This document shows positions 15,642 through 22,145 of a stretch of DNA of 23,821 nt, in pieces (the first letter of the stretch is position 1; every line of letters starts with the position of its first letter). The DNA is from an uncultured Alistipes sp. GTDB lineage: Bacteria > Bacteroidota > Bacteroidia > Bacteroidales > Rikenellaceae. The notes below the pieces were generated by a model. That model searched no databases. It was not told the DNA's origin and saw only the letters and a list, made by a program, of their open reading frames with translations. Position numbers and translations under genes: made by a program. Location: positions 1 through 23,821 of the forward strand of contig CAAGBL010000019.1 of NCBI GenBank assembly GCA_900768045.1, read 5' to 3'.

Positions 15642-16973
15642 ATGGCAAATACTACTTACGAACCTCGATTTGCAGCCCTTTCGGAAGGAAAGGATTATGT
15701 TCGCATATATGCAGTGATAAATTATACCGTTCATCGAGGTAAAACATCAGAGAAGAAGGTTATTCGTTTCGCAGTAAAAAATCTTATTACGGGGAAATCA
15801 TATAAGATTAAGAAAAGCCTTTGGAATAAAAAGGATAATCGCTGCTATGTTAATCGTGGCACTCAGGAAGATAAGCAAGTGTGTATAGAGGCTAATAGGG
15901 ATATGTTATCTATCGTAAAAGCAGTCTCTAATATTGTAAATGGCTATAAAAGTCGAAAAGTAACTTTTAGCCCCAGCGTACTTACTGCCGAAAAAGTATA
16001 TGATGAGATTTGCAAGTTAGATGAAATTACGGTAAGCGAAGAACCAACAGAAGCAAAAAGCATCACTAATTATTGGACAACATTTATAGAAGGGGCTAAG
16101 AAAGGTGAGATTAGACATAAAGGCAAAAAGTATGGCGAAGGTACTATAAAAGGCTATCAGAAGTGCTTAAATTCATTGTTAGAGTTTCAGAAGCAAGAAC
16201 ATCATATCTTTTCGTTTGATGAAATAGATATGAACTTTTATACTTCCTATACATTGTATTTAGAAGAGCGCTTAATTACTAATTCTATTGCTGAACATTG
16301 GAAAAAGATTAAGCATATAATGACGGTTGCTCGTTATGATGGCCTACATACCAATATACAATATGAAAATTTTTCTATTGTAGAGGAAGAAGTTGATAAC
16401 ATCTACCTTACAGAAGATGAACTTAAAGCCATAGCCGGACTTGAATTAACAGGTTCAAGATTAGATAAATATCGTGATATATTCCTAATTGGATGCTATG
16501 TAGGACTTCGTGTAAGTGATTTGCTAAGAATTAGGAAAGAGCATTTTTACATTGTTGATGGAAAAGAAATATTACGAATAAGAACTAAAAAGTGTCCGAC
16601 AGGTGTGTGTATACCGTTCTTGTGGCAGGATTTGAAATATAGATTGGATAAGTATGACTATTCTTTGCCCAAGATTACTGAACAACATTTGCGAAGTGAA
16701 GCCAAAGAGATAGGACGATTAGCGGGAATTAATTCTCCCATAATCATTGAGACAGGTAAGCATAAACGCTCTAAACCTTATGAGAAGTGGGAGCTTATTA
16801 GCAGTCATACATGTAGGCGTACAGCATGTACAAACATGTTTAAGATGCGTATTCCGGTCAAGCAGATTATGATGATTTCAGGTCACAAAAAGGAATCTAC
16901 TTTTTACAAGTATATTAAGATTTCAGCAGAGGAAAATGCAATCATGTTATCAGAACAATTTGGTGCATTATAG
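15642..16973 (+). CDS. Tyrosine recombinase / phage-type integrase
   Basis: The 443-aa protein is a complete Bacteroidales-type tyrosine integrase. The N-terminal arm-binding region (about 1-110) and the SAM-like core-binding domain (about 145-240; YGEGTIKGYQKCLNSLLEFQ) precede the catalytic domain. Visible catalytic residues are Arg290 in GLRVSDLL, a Lys in IRTKK near 318-320, His389 and Arg392 in HTCRR, His415 in SGHK and Tyr424 in FYKYIK, the likely nucleophile. It would catalyse integration and excision of the element at a specific site. It is preceded by a 12-bp tandem repeat, and its last six bases overlap the convergent HTH gene. No truncation is seen. Confidence 0.94.
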   Translation: MANTTYEPRFAALSEGKDYVRIYAVINYTVHRGKTSEKKVIRFAVKNLITGKSYKIKKSLWNKKDNRCYVNRGTQEDKQVCIEANRDMLSIVKAVSNIVNGYKSRKVTFSPSVLTAEKVYDEICKLDEITVSEEPTEAKSITNYWTTFIEGAKKGEIRHKGKKYGEGTIKGYQKCLNSLLEFQKQEHHIFSFDEIDMNFYTSYTLYLEERLITNSIAEHWKKIKHIMTVARYDGLHTNIQYENFSIVEEEVDNIYLTEDELKAIAGLELTGSRLDKYRDIFLIGCYVGLRVSDLLRIRKEHFYIVDGKEILRIRTKKCPTGVCIPFLWQDLKYRLDKYDYSLPKITEQHLRSEAKEIGRLAGINSPIIIETGKHKRSKPYEKWELISSHTCRRTACTNMFKMRIPVKQIMMISGHKKESTFYKYIKISAEENAIMLSEQFGAL

Positions 16974-17729
16974 TCGGCTGAACTTGCGTTGCATTTCTAT
17001 ACTCTTAGCAATATCAGAGGTGAGGTATCGTTTTTCTTCACCTCTTTTCTTATGTCCTGCGGAGGTGGTTTCGTAACTCTTAGTACTAATGTTAGTTATG
17101 TAACCCTTGCGCTCCCAATCGAAGATAGTCCTCTCTCCAACTTTGAAATACTCTGCAAGTTGTTTGACTGACATAGTGTCTCCATACTTTTCATACAAAA
17201 CTTGATACACTGTTTTAGCCATCAGAGCATCAGAGGTTCCATCGTCAATATTATCGGTATAGTTTTGCTCATCCACAACCTCAACTGAATCGGCATACAA
17301 TACTTCATTCTCCAACGGTATATCTAAAAAGTCTATAACCCTATGAATGAAGAACTTTTGCTGTTCTGCCATATCATGTAAAAAACGAGCAATTTCAATA
17401 GACTGCTTGGATACTCTGCTGTCATTGGTCATTGCATCTATTGAATCAGACGAAGGAACATCGAAATAGAAATCCCCATACGAATATCGTTTGGATATAA
17501 TGAGTTTTATTTTGCCAACAGCCGACATTCGTTCTATCTCAGACAATGTCGACCACTCCGACAAAAAATCATTGTACATTGCCTCTAATACTTGACAGTA
17601 GGTATATGATGCTTGTTCATAAGTAATGCCATTATAGGAGTAATCAGCCAATGTTCCCGTATATTGGTCGTCAAATACAAACTCGCATCTGTCAAGCTCA
17701 TTAAGTAATATTTCGTATTTCTTCATCAT
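16968..17729 (-). CDS. Helix-turn-helix protein with MerR/excisionase-like C-terminal domain
   Basis: I choose the ATG at 17729 (253 aa) because a TTG at 17750 would lie inside the promoter; an ATG at 17726 is equally possible. The N-terminal two thirds are acidic, mostly helical and not recognised. The C-terminal part contains MSVKQLAEYFKVGERTIFDWERKG, a clear helix-turn-helix of the helix-turn-helix-17/MerR type, followed by a basic stretch (GHKKRGEEKRYLTSD). Excisionase and DNA-invertase accessory factors carry such domains. It converges on the integrase gene and overlaps its stop by 6 bp. It has its own promoter, separate from the recombinase operon upstream. A role in controlling integrase or excision is an inference. 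Confidence 0.75.
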   Translation of the reverse strand: MMKKYEILLNELDRCEFVFDDQYTGTLADYSYNGITYEQASYTYCQVLEAMYNDFLSEWSTLSEIERMSAVGKIKLIISKRYSYGDFYFDVPSSDSIDAMTNDSRVSKQSIEIARFLHDMAEQQKFFIHRVIDFLDIPLENEVLYADSVEVVDEQNYTDNIDDGTSDALMAKTVYQVLYEKYGDTMSVKQLAEYFKVGERTIFDWERKGYITNISTKSYETTSAGHKKRGEEKRYLTSDIAKSIEMQRKFSRL

Positions 17730-17747
17730 CCGGTTGCTTATCTGTGT

Positions 17748-17778
17748 CAAAATTACTAAAATTTAATGAATATGTCAA
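17748..17778 (-). promoter_or_regulatory. Promoter of the HTH protein
   Basis: On the minus strand TTG at 17778-17776, 20 bp, and TAATTTTG at 17755-17748 fit the consensus. The expected start near 17741 lies just before the chosen ATG at 17729. Confidence 0.62.
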
Positions 17779-17798
17779 CCATTATCTAATCGTAACAT

Positions 17799-18425
17799 TT
17801 ACATTAACCTCTTTATCTTCATCAATGTATTAGGACTCGTGTTTGTAATTCTGTATATATTCTGCAACGAAATACTCTTTTTAAGCAATTTAATCTCCTC
17901 GACATACTGAGACCTCATTTCATCGTCAGACTTCCTATAACCAACCTTTCTACCGACTTTGCCGCCCTTTGCACGAAACTGATTATAACCACTTGTCATA
18001 CGACTTCTCAATACACTGCGCTCAACACTATTAAAATGTGCCAATATGCCAAGAACCATATTAGCAAGGGGATTTTCTTGTCCATTTGGAAGCAGCGTCT
18101 CTAACCCATTCTGCAATACAAATACAGAAACTTTCATATTGGTTAGCATCTCAATTATAGCAAGAAAATCTACGGCTCTACGGCTAAGTCGACTACACTC
18201 ATATACAAGAACTTTATCTACTTTATGCGCCTGAACGAACTCCAATAGTTGAGTTAAAGCTTCACGTTCGGCAATATGCTTTGCTCCACTTATCTTTTCA
18301 GAAAACTCCTCAACAATATCATAATTCATTTTCTGTGCATATTCACGAAGTTCTATTAGCTGTCGCTCATAATCTTGTCCCTGCGTTGAGACACGAGCAT
18401 AAATAACAACCTTAGTCATAAGCAT
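17799..18425 (-). CDS. Serine recombinase (resolvase/invertase family)
   Basis: The 208-aa protein has the full catalytic domain: IYARVST with Ser13 as nucleophile and Arg11, then DKVLVYECSRLSRR with the conserved arginines, NMVLGILAHFNSVERSVLRSR as the end of the catalytic core and long E-helix, and a short C-terminal HTH (about 160-208, ...SLQNIYRITNTSPNTLMKIK). This is the size of small resolvases and DNA invertases, not of large serine integrases. The ATG overlaps the preceding TAA by one base, so translation is coupled to the 104-aa gene; an ATG two codons later is possible. It is the last gene of a four-gene minus-strand set. Its target site was not found; a resolution site or an invertible segment are both possible. 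Confidence 0.93.
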   Translation of the reverse strand: MLMTKVVIYARVSTQGQDYERQLIELREYAQKMNYDIVEEFSEKISGAKHIAEREALTQLLEFVQAHKVDKVLVYECSRLSRRAVDFLAIIEMLTNMKVSVFVLQNGLETLLPNGQENPLANMVLGILAHFNSVERSVLRSRMTSGYNQFRAKGGKVGRKVGYRKSDDEMRSQYVEEIKLLKKSISLQNIYRITNTSPNTLMKIKRLM

Positions 18426-18739
18426 TACAATAAATATGTCTCCTTAACTTTTTCTTTATAATTAGATGCTCGCTCTACCATGCCATCAATCACACGCACA
18501 AGACAATCCAAATACACATCTGTCTCCTGCTGCTTGATGCTACCATCCTCATTAAGAGTGTGTACTTTGAATAAGTCCACACCTTCGCAGTAAATCACCT
18601 CAACCTTCCCCTGATGCAAATGTCCATTCACATTAAATCGGAGACCATTATGAATAGGATACGCATTGTGAAAGCCCCACGAAAAGACAATCATAGGCTG
18701 TGTTCGTAAGATGCTGAGTATATATTTAGCAATTTCCAT
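18425..18739 (-). CDS. Small protein of unknown function, coupled to the serine recombinase
   Basis: The 104-aa protein has no recognised domain. It contains a hydrophobic N-terminal stretch, a central FNVNGHLHQGKVEVIYCEGVDL segment and a charged C-terminal helix (VRVIDGMVERASNYKEKVKE). Its TAA overlaps the recombinase ATG. The middle and the YL-rich end read like a beta-rich small element protein; such proteins occur in Bacteroidales mobile DNA. No function can be given. Confidence 0.75.
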   Translation of the reverse strand: MEIAKYILSILRTQPMIVFSWGFHNAYPIHNGLRFNVNGHLHQGKVEVIYCEGVDLFKVHTLNEDGSIKQQETDVYLDCLVRVIDGMVERASNYKEKVKETYLL

Positions 18740-18754
18740 AATTGAGTTTATTAT

Positions 18755-18772
18755 GGGAGGGGTAACCCTCCC
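18755..18772. other. GC-rich hairpin between two minus-strand genes
   Basis: GGGAGGG and CCCTCCC pair perfectly around a 4-nt loop (GTAA on the plus strand). On the transcribed minus strand no T run follows, so it looks more like a processing or stabilising hairpin between the genes at 18779 and 18739 than a terminator. TTTT follows on the plus strand. Confidence 0.6.
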
Positions 18773-18778
18773 TTTTGA

Positions 18779-19123
18779 TTATTCCCAAGAGATTAGTTTC
18801 TCGTAGCGGAATGAACGCCACTTATTTGAACTATCGGTATCTAAATCTATAAATGAGACTACATTGCGGGCATCCGAGCAATAACCATTGCCATTTACGA
18901 ATTTCCCTGCATAACTTGGAGTCGTTGTTGCGTGGCGAGTTGTGATAGAGCCATCCTTCTTCATAAAGGTAATTTTCACGATGCGCTTTGCAAGCTCTGC
19001 CTTCAACTGCTTGATAGATGCCGTTAGCATACCTGTTGCGAAAGCATCGTTTGTTCTGTGTGCGATAACCATTGCTCGGTGAGCATCAATGTTGTTCATT
19101 GCGATAATTGCCGTTGTTCCCAT
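18779..19123 (-). CDS. Small element protein, DUF2693-like
   Basis: The 114-aa protein contains the stretch VKITFMKKDGSITTRHATTTP (about residues 49-69), which resembles DUF2693 proteins of Bacteroidetes mobile DNA (KxDGxxR...T pattern). An N-terminal Ala/His-rich helical part precedes it and an ending FRYEKLISWE follows. It lies third from the promoter-side in the four-gene minus-strand set, 27 bp after the 62-aa gene. The function is unknown. The DUF assignment is by eye and moderately sure. Confidence 0.7.
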   Translation of the reverse strand: MGTTAIIAMNNIDAHRAMVIAHRTNDAFATGMLTASIKQLKAELAKRIVKITFMKKDGSITTRHATTTPSYAGKFVNGNGYCSDARNVVSFIDLDTDSSNKWRSFRYEKLISWE

Positions 19124-19150
19124 ATTTGTAATATTTTTTATTACACTATA

Positions 19151-19339
19151 CTAATTTAATTTTCTTGAAGGCTTGCCCCAACCATTCATTTGCCATACAT
19201 ACTCACGAGCCTCTTCCTTGCTCATAAAATCCTTGATGAATGTTCCGCAAGCACCATTCTCAGAAACCTCTGTCCATTGCCAAACCCCAAAGTTTCGTCT
19301 GTGTGGTGCGTAATAGTATTGTCCAAGTATTGCCTTCAT
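19151..19339 (-). CDS. Small 62-aa element protein
   Basis: The protein is short and aromatic-rich (QYYYAPHRRNFGVWQW, then EARE.VWQMNGWGK), with no recognised domain. It is the first gene of the minus-strand set behind the promoter at 19382-19412, followed 27 bp on by the DUF2693-like gene. Small proteins of this character are common in the regulatory module of Bacteroidales elements. Reading frame quality and promoter position support it as real. Confidence 0.7.
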   Translation of the reverse strand: MKAILGQYYYAPHRRNFGVWQWTEVSENGACGTFIKDFMSKEEAREYVWQMNGWGKPSRKLN

Positions 19340-19381
19340 GACTTTTAATCTTATTATTAGCTACTACTTATTTTTCTAGTA

Positions 19382-19412
19382 CAAAGTTAGTATATTCTAA
19401 TTTATTATGCAA
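19382..19412 (-). promoter_or_regulatory. Promoter of the minus-strand element operon
   Basis: On the minus strand TTG at 19412-19410, a 20-bp spacer and TAACTTTG at 19389-19382. One operator-like repeat (19395-19406) lies in the spacer, so a bound regulator would block polymerase. Confidence 0.68.
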
Positions 19413-19459
19413 GTATTTTCTAATTTATTTTTATAAAATTTAGCATTTTCTAATTTATT
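19395..19459. promoter_or_regulatory. Three operator-like repeats TTCTAATTTATT between divergent promoters
   Basis: TTCTAATTTATT occurs at 19395-19406, 19418-19429 and 19448-19459, with extra matching bases on the left (GTAT/GCAT) and right. The first sits in the minus-strand promoter, the third just upstream of the -7 box of the plus-strand XRE gene. These are probable operators of the divergent XRE regulator, giving both repression of the operon and autoregulation. Confidence 0.72.
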
Positions 19460-19463
19460 TGAC

Positions 19464-19471
19464 TATCTTTG
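19464..19471 (+). promoter_or_regulatory. Probable -7 box of the XRE regulator
   Basis: TATCTTTG matches the -7 consensus 19 bp before the ATG at 19491. No -33 TTG is seen; the third operator-like repeat ends 4 bp upstream. Confidence 0.55.
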
Positions 19472-19490
19472 CACTCAAATAGACATCGCT

Positions 19491-20075
19491 ATGGTAAAAA
19501 TTATCGTAAGAGAGATACTAAAAGAGAAGGGAATCTCTATTAAAGAATTGGCAGCAGGAATGGGCGTAACTCCATCTGCCGTATCTCAATTATTAGCAAA
19601 TCCCAACCCCTCAATTCAACAGCTTGAAAGGATAGCAAATGTAATAGGAGTAGATGTCATGGATTTGTTCGCACAGGATTTTTCATATATCAACGGATAT
19701 ATTGAGACAGGAGATAATATACACCCTGTAAAGAGCAGAGAGCAATTCATTAGTGTTATAGAAAAGGTTAATGGCATCGCACACATACCATTCTCGCCAA
19801 GACAAGATGCGTTCAAGAATACCATCATGGAGTTTTGTAGTTCTTCTATGAACGAAGGAAAAAGCGGTGCAATGATGATGCGCTACGGTGTTAATGAAAT
19901 CTTTACGCTGTCATTCGATTCTGAGTCGAAGCGATTTAGCCTCACACAATGTATTGGCAACGGTGAAATAAAATTCAATACATTCGAAAGCTCAGCTGAT
20001 AATGATATTAGACTTTTTGTCGAGCAGATAATATCTCAGATTGAATCCGTTTATGAGATTGGAGATGTTTGGTAA
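19491..20075 (+). CDS. XRE-family transcriptional regulator
   Basis: The 194-aa protein begins with an XRE/Cro-CI helix-turn-helix (about residues 1-61: LKEKGISIKELAAGMGVTPSAVSQLLANPNPSIQQLERIANVIGVDVMDLF). The remaining 130 residues are a C-terminal domain with no clear known family; they carry no visible autoprotease signature such as an A-G/S-K motif. It is divergent from the four-gene recombinase operon, with three repeat elements in the gap. A role as repressor of that operon and of itself follows from the layout. A terminator follows 41 bp downstream. Confidence 0.88.
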   Translation: MVKIIVREILKEKGISIKELAAGMGVTPSAVSQLLANPNPSIQQLERIANVIGVDVMDLFAQDFSYINGYIETGDNIHPVKSREQFISVIEKVNGIAHIPFSPRQDAFKNTIMEFCSSSMNEGKSGAMMMRYGVNEIFTLSFDSESKRFSLTQCIGNGEIKFNTFESSADNDIRLFVEQIISQIESVYEIGDVW

Positions 20076-20115
20076 AGTGGCATTAATAAATCTCGAATAT
20101 AAATAAAAACATTTT

Positions 20116-20161
20116 AAGTCGTAATTATTAGCCTATTATTGGTTATTATTACGACTTTTTT
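20116..20161 (+). terminator. Terminator of the XRE gene
   Basis: AAGTCGTAAT (20116-20125) pairs with ATTACGACTT (20148-20157), with further weak A-T pairing inside, and a T run reaches 20161. The next promoter begins within its right half. Confidence 0.85.
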
Positions 20162-20171
20162 ACTAACTTTG
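20139..20171 (+). promoter_or_regulatory. Candidate promoter of the structured RNA / SPFH set
   Basis: TAACTTTG at 20164-20171 matches the -7 consensus; TTG at 20139-20141 stands 22 bp away, slightly farther than usual. Transcription would begin near 20178 and give a leader of about 265 nt before the ATG at 20443. No closer TAnnTTTG box lies before that ATG. Confidence 0.5.
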
Positions 20172-20174
20172 CTG

Positions 20175-20386
20175 TTGGATGGCGAAAATCCGTCCAAGAC
20201 ATTTGAAAATATTATAGAGGCGTTATGTCTTCTTCTTGTATGTGAAAAGCGTAGGAAACTTAATCACTGTGTACAAGGGATGATGTAATAGTCTCCACGT
20301 ATATGCGTGGGGCTGTTATTTCCACATCTGTACACAAAGGTATTTCCTACCACCTTCACATTAGGACGTGGCATACAGTTCCACGC
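20175..20386 (+). ncRNA. Candidate structured RNA: leader or free small RNA
   Basis: Three structures follow each other. A small hairpin is TTGGATGG/CCGTCCAA (20175-20197; its first bases may precede the transcript start). A long imperfect hairpin of 20240-20361 is built from stems 20240-20246/20355-20361 (7 bp), 20251-20258/20343-20350 (8 bp), 20268-20275/20329-20336 (8 bp), 20279-20282/20325-20328 (4 bp) and 20286-20299/20306-20318 (13 pairs with one bulge), closed by a 6-nt loop. A final hairpin CGTGG/CCACG (20367-20385) is followed by CTTTCTTT. CCACG and CGTGG occur in both the apex and the last hairpin, so alternative pairing is possible. It is protein-free in sequence character. I do not recognise the RNA family; a hairpin transposon remnant is an alternative. 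Confidence 0.5.
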
Positions 20387-20442
20387 TTTCTTTATATAAA
20401 CCAATAGGAATCCTTTGGAATTGGGGCATCCTTATTAAAGAT

Positions 20443-21537
20443 ATGAACATTGCAGATGTCATTTCTTGGCAAGTTAACACAGAAGAACTTGTACACAAAT
20501 TTGAATCAGACGCCCTAAGACTAGGTTCACAACTTATTGTTTACCCAAGTCAAACAGCTTTTTTTGTTAAGGGTGGCGTTATTGCAGATGAGTTTCAAAG
20601 TGGCACACATACCATTAAGACTGAGAATATTCCTATTCTGGGCAAGTTGTTAAACAAAGTTTTCAACGATGAGAGCCCTTTTAAAGCTGAGGTTTGGTTT
20701 GTAAATCAAGTCTCTATTCTCGATTGTAAGTGGGGAACAGCAAACAATATACACATTGAAGACCCTAAATACAAAATCATTGTTCCTGTAAGAGCATATG
20801 GACAATACGGATTCACCATATCAAATCCTAGGGTGTTTTTGGAATCATTTGTTGGCAATATGTCATCCTTCTCAACTGAGAGATTAAGAGAATATTTCAA
20901 AGGCATTATTATATCTAAACTTACGAGCATTATCTCCAAGAAATTAACCCAAGATGATGTTTCTGTCCTTAGCATCAGCAATTATGTAGATGAGTTATCA
21001 CAATATAGTGAGATGGCTCTTAATGAGTTTTTCCTTAGATATGGTGTTACGCTAAGCAATTTCACTATAATGTCAATTTCGGTCAAAGATGATGACGAAA
21101 GTTTCAAGAAACTCAAAGAAGCGAAAGACTTGGCAGCTAAAATTTCGGTTGTAGGTACGCAAAATTACCAAATGGAACGTAGTTTCGGCGTTCTTGATAA
21201 AGCAGCTGCCAATGGTGCAGGCATAATGGGGTCATCGCTTCAACTTGGAGCAGGATTAGCAGTTGGCACTCAGGTAGGAAATATAGCATCTGGACATCTT
21301 AATGTCAATCCAACAACAATACCTCCTATTCCAGTTGCATCATACTATTTGGTTATAAATGGAGCACAACAAGGTCCATATAACGCTGAGCAGATTAGAC
21401 AAATGATTGCAGCTAATATGGTAACTGCTGACACGTATGTATGGAAAGAAGGAATGTCTAACTGGGGCGCATTATCGTCGCTTCCTGAATTTCAAGCATA
21501 TTTCAAACAAGTTCCACCGCCTATTCCGACATTATAA
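20443..21537 (+). CDS. SPFH-domain protein with C-terminal GYF2 domain (YdjI/virion-core-like)
   Basis: I start at the ATG at 20443 (364 aa): MNIADVISW begins the family's usual N-terminus, and the frame upstream to a GTG at 20368 runs through the RNA hairpins. Residues about 15-215 form the SPFH (stomatin/flotillin-like) domain of the YdjI/virion-core group (LGSQLIVYPSQTAFFVKGG, SPFKAEVWFVNQVS, DPKYKIIVPVRAYGQYG). A Gly/Ala-rich segment follows, and about 302-356 is a GYF2 (DUF4339) domain, YYLVINGAQQGPYNAEQIRQ then WKEGM..W. The protein ends in a Pro-rich tail. SPFH proteins of this kind assemble at membranes, often with PspA-like or zinc-ribbon partners. It begins a five-gene set; the exact role is unknown. 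Confidence 0.9.
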   Translation: MNIADVISWQVNTEELVHKFESDALRLGSQLIVYPSQTAFFVKGGVIADEFQSGTHTIKTENIPILGKLLNKVFNDESPFKAEVWFVNQVSILDCKWGTANNIHIEDPKYKIIVPVRAYGQYGFTISNPRVFLESFVGNMSSFSTERLREYFKGIIISKLTSIISKKLTQDDVSVLSISNYVDELSQYSEMALNEFFLRYGVTLSNFTIMSISVKDDDESFKKLKEAKDLAAKISVVGTQNYQMERSFGVLDKAAANGAGIMGSSLQLGAGLAVGTQVGNIASGHLNVNPTTIPPIPVASYYLVINGAQQGPYNAEQIRQMIAANMVTADTYVWKEGMSNWGALSSLPEFQAYFKQVPPPIPTL

Positions 21538-21548
21538 ACCAATTTATT

Positions 21549-21893
21549 ATGAAACAGATTGTTTTAACACTTGGTATAATATTTTTATTCGCCAATCTTG
21601 CATTTGGTCTAGTGCTAGATTCCTATGACTTATTTAACCTTCTCATGAGTAGTGGAGCGATTATATTCACGACTATCATCCTAATATCAATCGAGCTAAT
21701 TAAGATGAAAGATGGCTTTAAAATCCCTTTGTATGCAATTAACTCATTCTGTGGAATCATTGAGTACATCATTACCTTGATAGTTAAAAATGACATGCCT
21801 AATAATTGGTATTATGTACTACTGATTGTAATAGTTGCGTTCCAATTGGTCGTTTTAACCGCTACAAATATTACTTCAAAGAAAATTTCTTAA
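21549..21893 (+). CDS. Small membrane protein with four helices
   Basis: The 114-aa protein has four hydrophobic segments, near residues 5-23, 31-53, 59-78 and 88-107, with few charges between them; it should be an inner-membrane protein. No family is recognised. It begins 11 bp after the SPFH gene stop and is preceded by AATTTATT, as is the gene after the next gap, so translation signals are alike. The layout makes it a likely membrane partner of the SPFH protein. Confidence 0.75.
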   Translation: MKQIVLTLGIIFLFANLAFGLVLDSYDLFNLLMSSGAIIFTTIILISIELIKMKDGFKIPLYAINSFCGIIEYIITLIVKNDMPNNWYYVLLIVIVAFQLVVLTATNITSKKIS

Positions 21894-21924
21894 ACATTAA
21901 GCCAACATTTAAAATAAATTTATT

Positions 21925-22143
21925 ATGAATACTATTACAAGAGAAAAGTTGCTTAAAGCAGGGTTTAGCGAAGAGATAATGAGTGGAAATATAATCTACA
22001 CTCGCAAGGGATATTCTATTCTTCACAATGGGTTTGTATGGTGCCCTTGTAACATGGTGGCAGGAGAAATGAAAATGGGAAACGTCCGTTTAGGCACAAT
22101 GGAAGAATTGGAAAAATTTATCAACGAAACTAAAAATATGTAA
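21925..22143 (+). CDS. 72-aa protein of unknown function
   Basis: The protein starts MNTITREKLLKAGFSEE and contains a VWCPCNMVAGEMKMGN segment and a final helix TMEELEKFINETKN. No domain is recognised; the N-terminal half reads like a small helical domain and CPC is a single cysteine pair, not a full zinc site. It lies 31 bp after the membrane protein gene and only 2 bp before the zinc-ribbon gene, so it is part of the same unit. Confidence 0.7.
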   Translation: MNTITREKLLKAGFSEEIMSGNIIYTRKGYSILHNGFVWCPCNMVAGEMKMGNVRLGTMEELEKFINETKNM

Positions 22144-22145
22144 TT

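Noticed and set aside
20175..20386. 6S RNA, retron RNA or tmRNA as identity of the structured RNA
   Set aside because: No reverse transcriptase is nearby, no tmRNA tag or tRNA-like end is seen, and a 6S RNA is not expected in an accessory region; the long hairpin alone is not enough for any of these names.
20368..20442. N-terminal extension of the SPFH protein from a GTG start
   Set aside because: The extra 25 residues do not resemble the family, and the DNA is the terminator-like hairpin and leader; MNIADVISW at 20443 is the usual family start.
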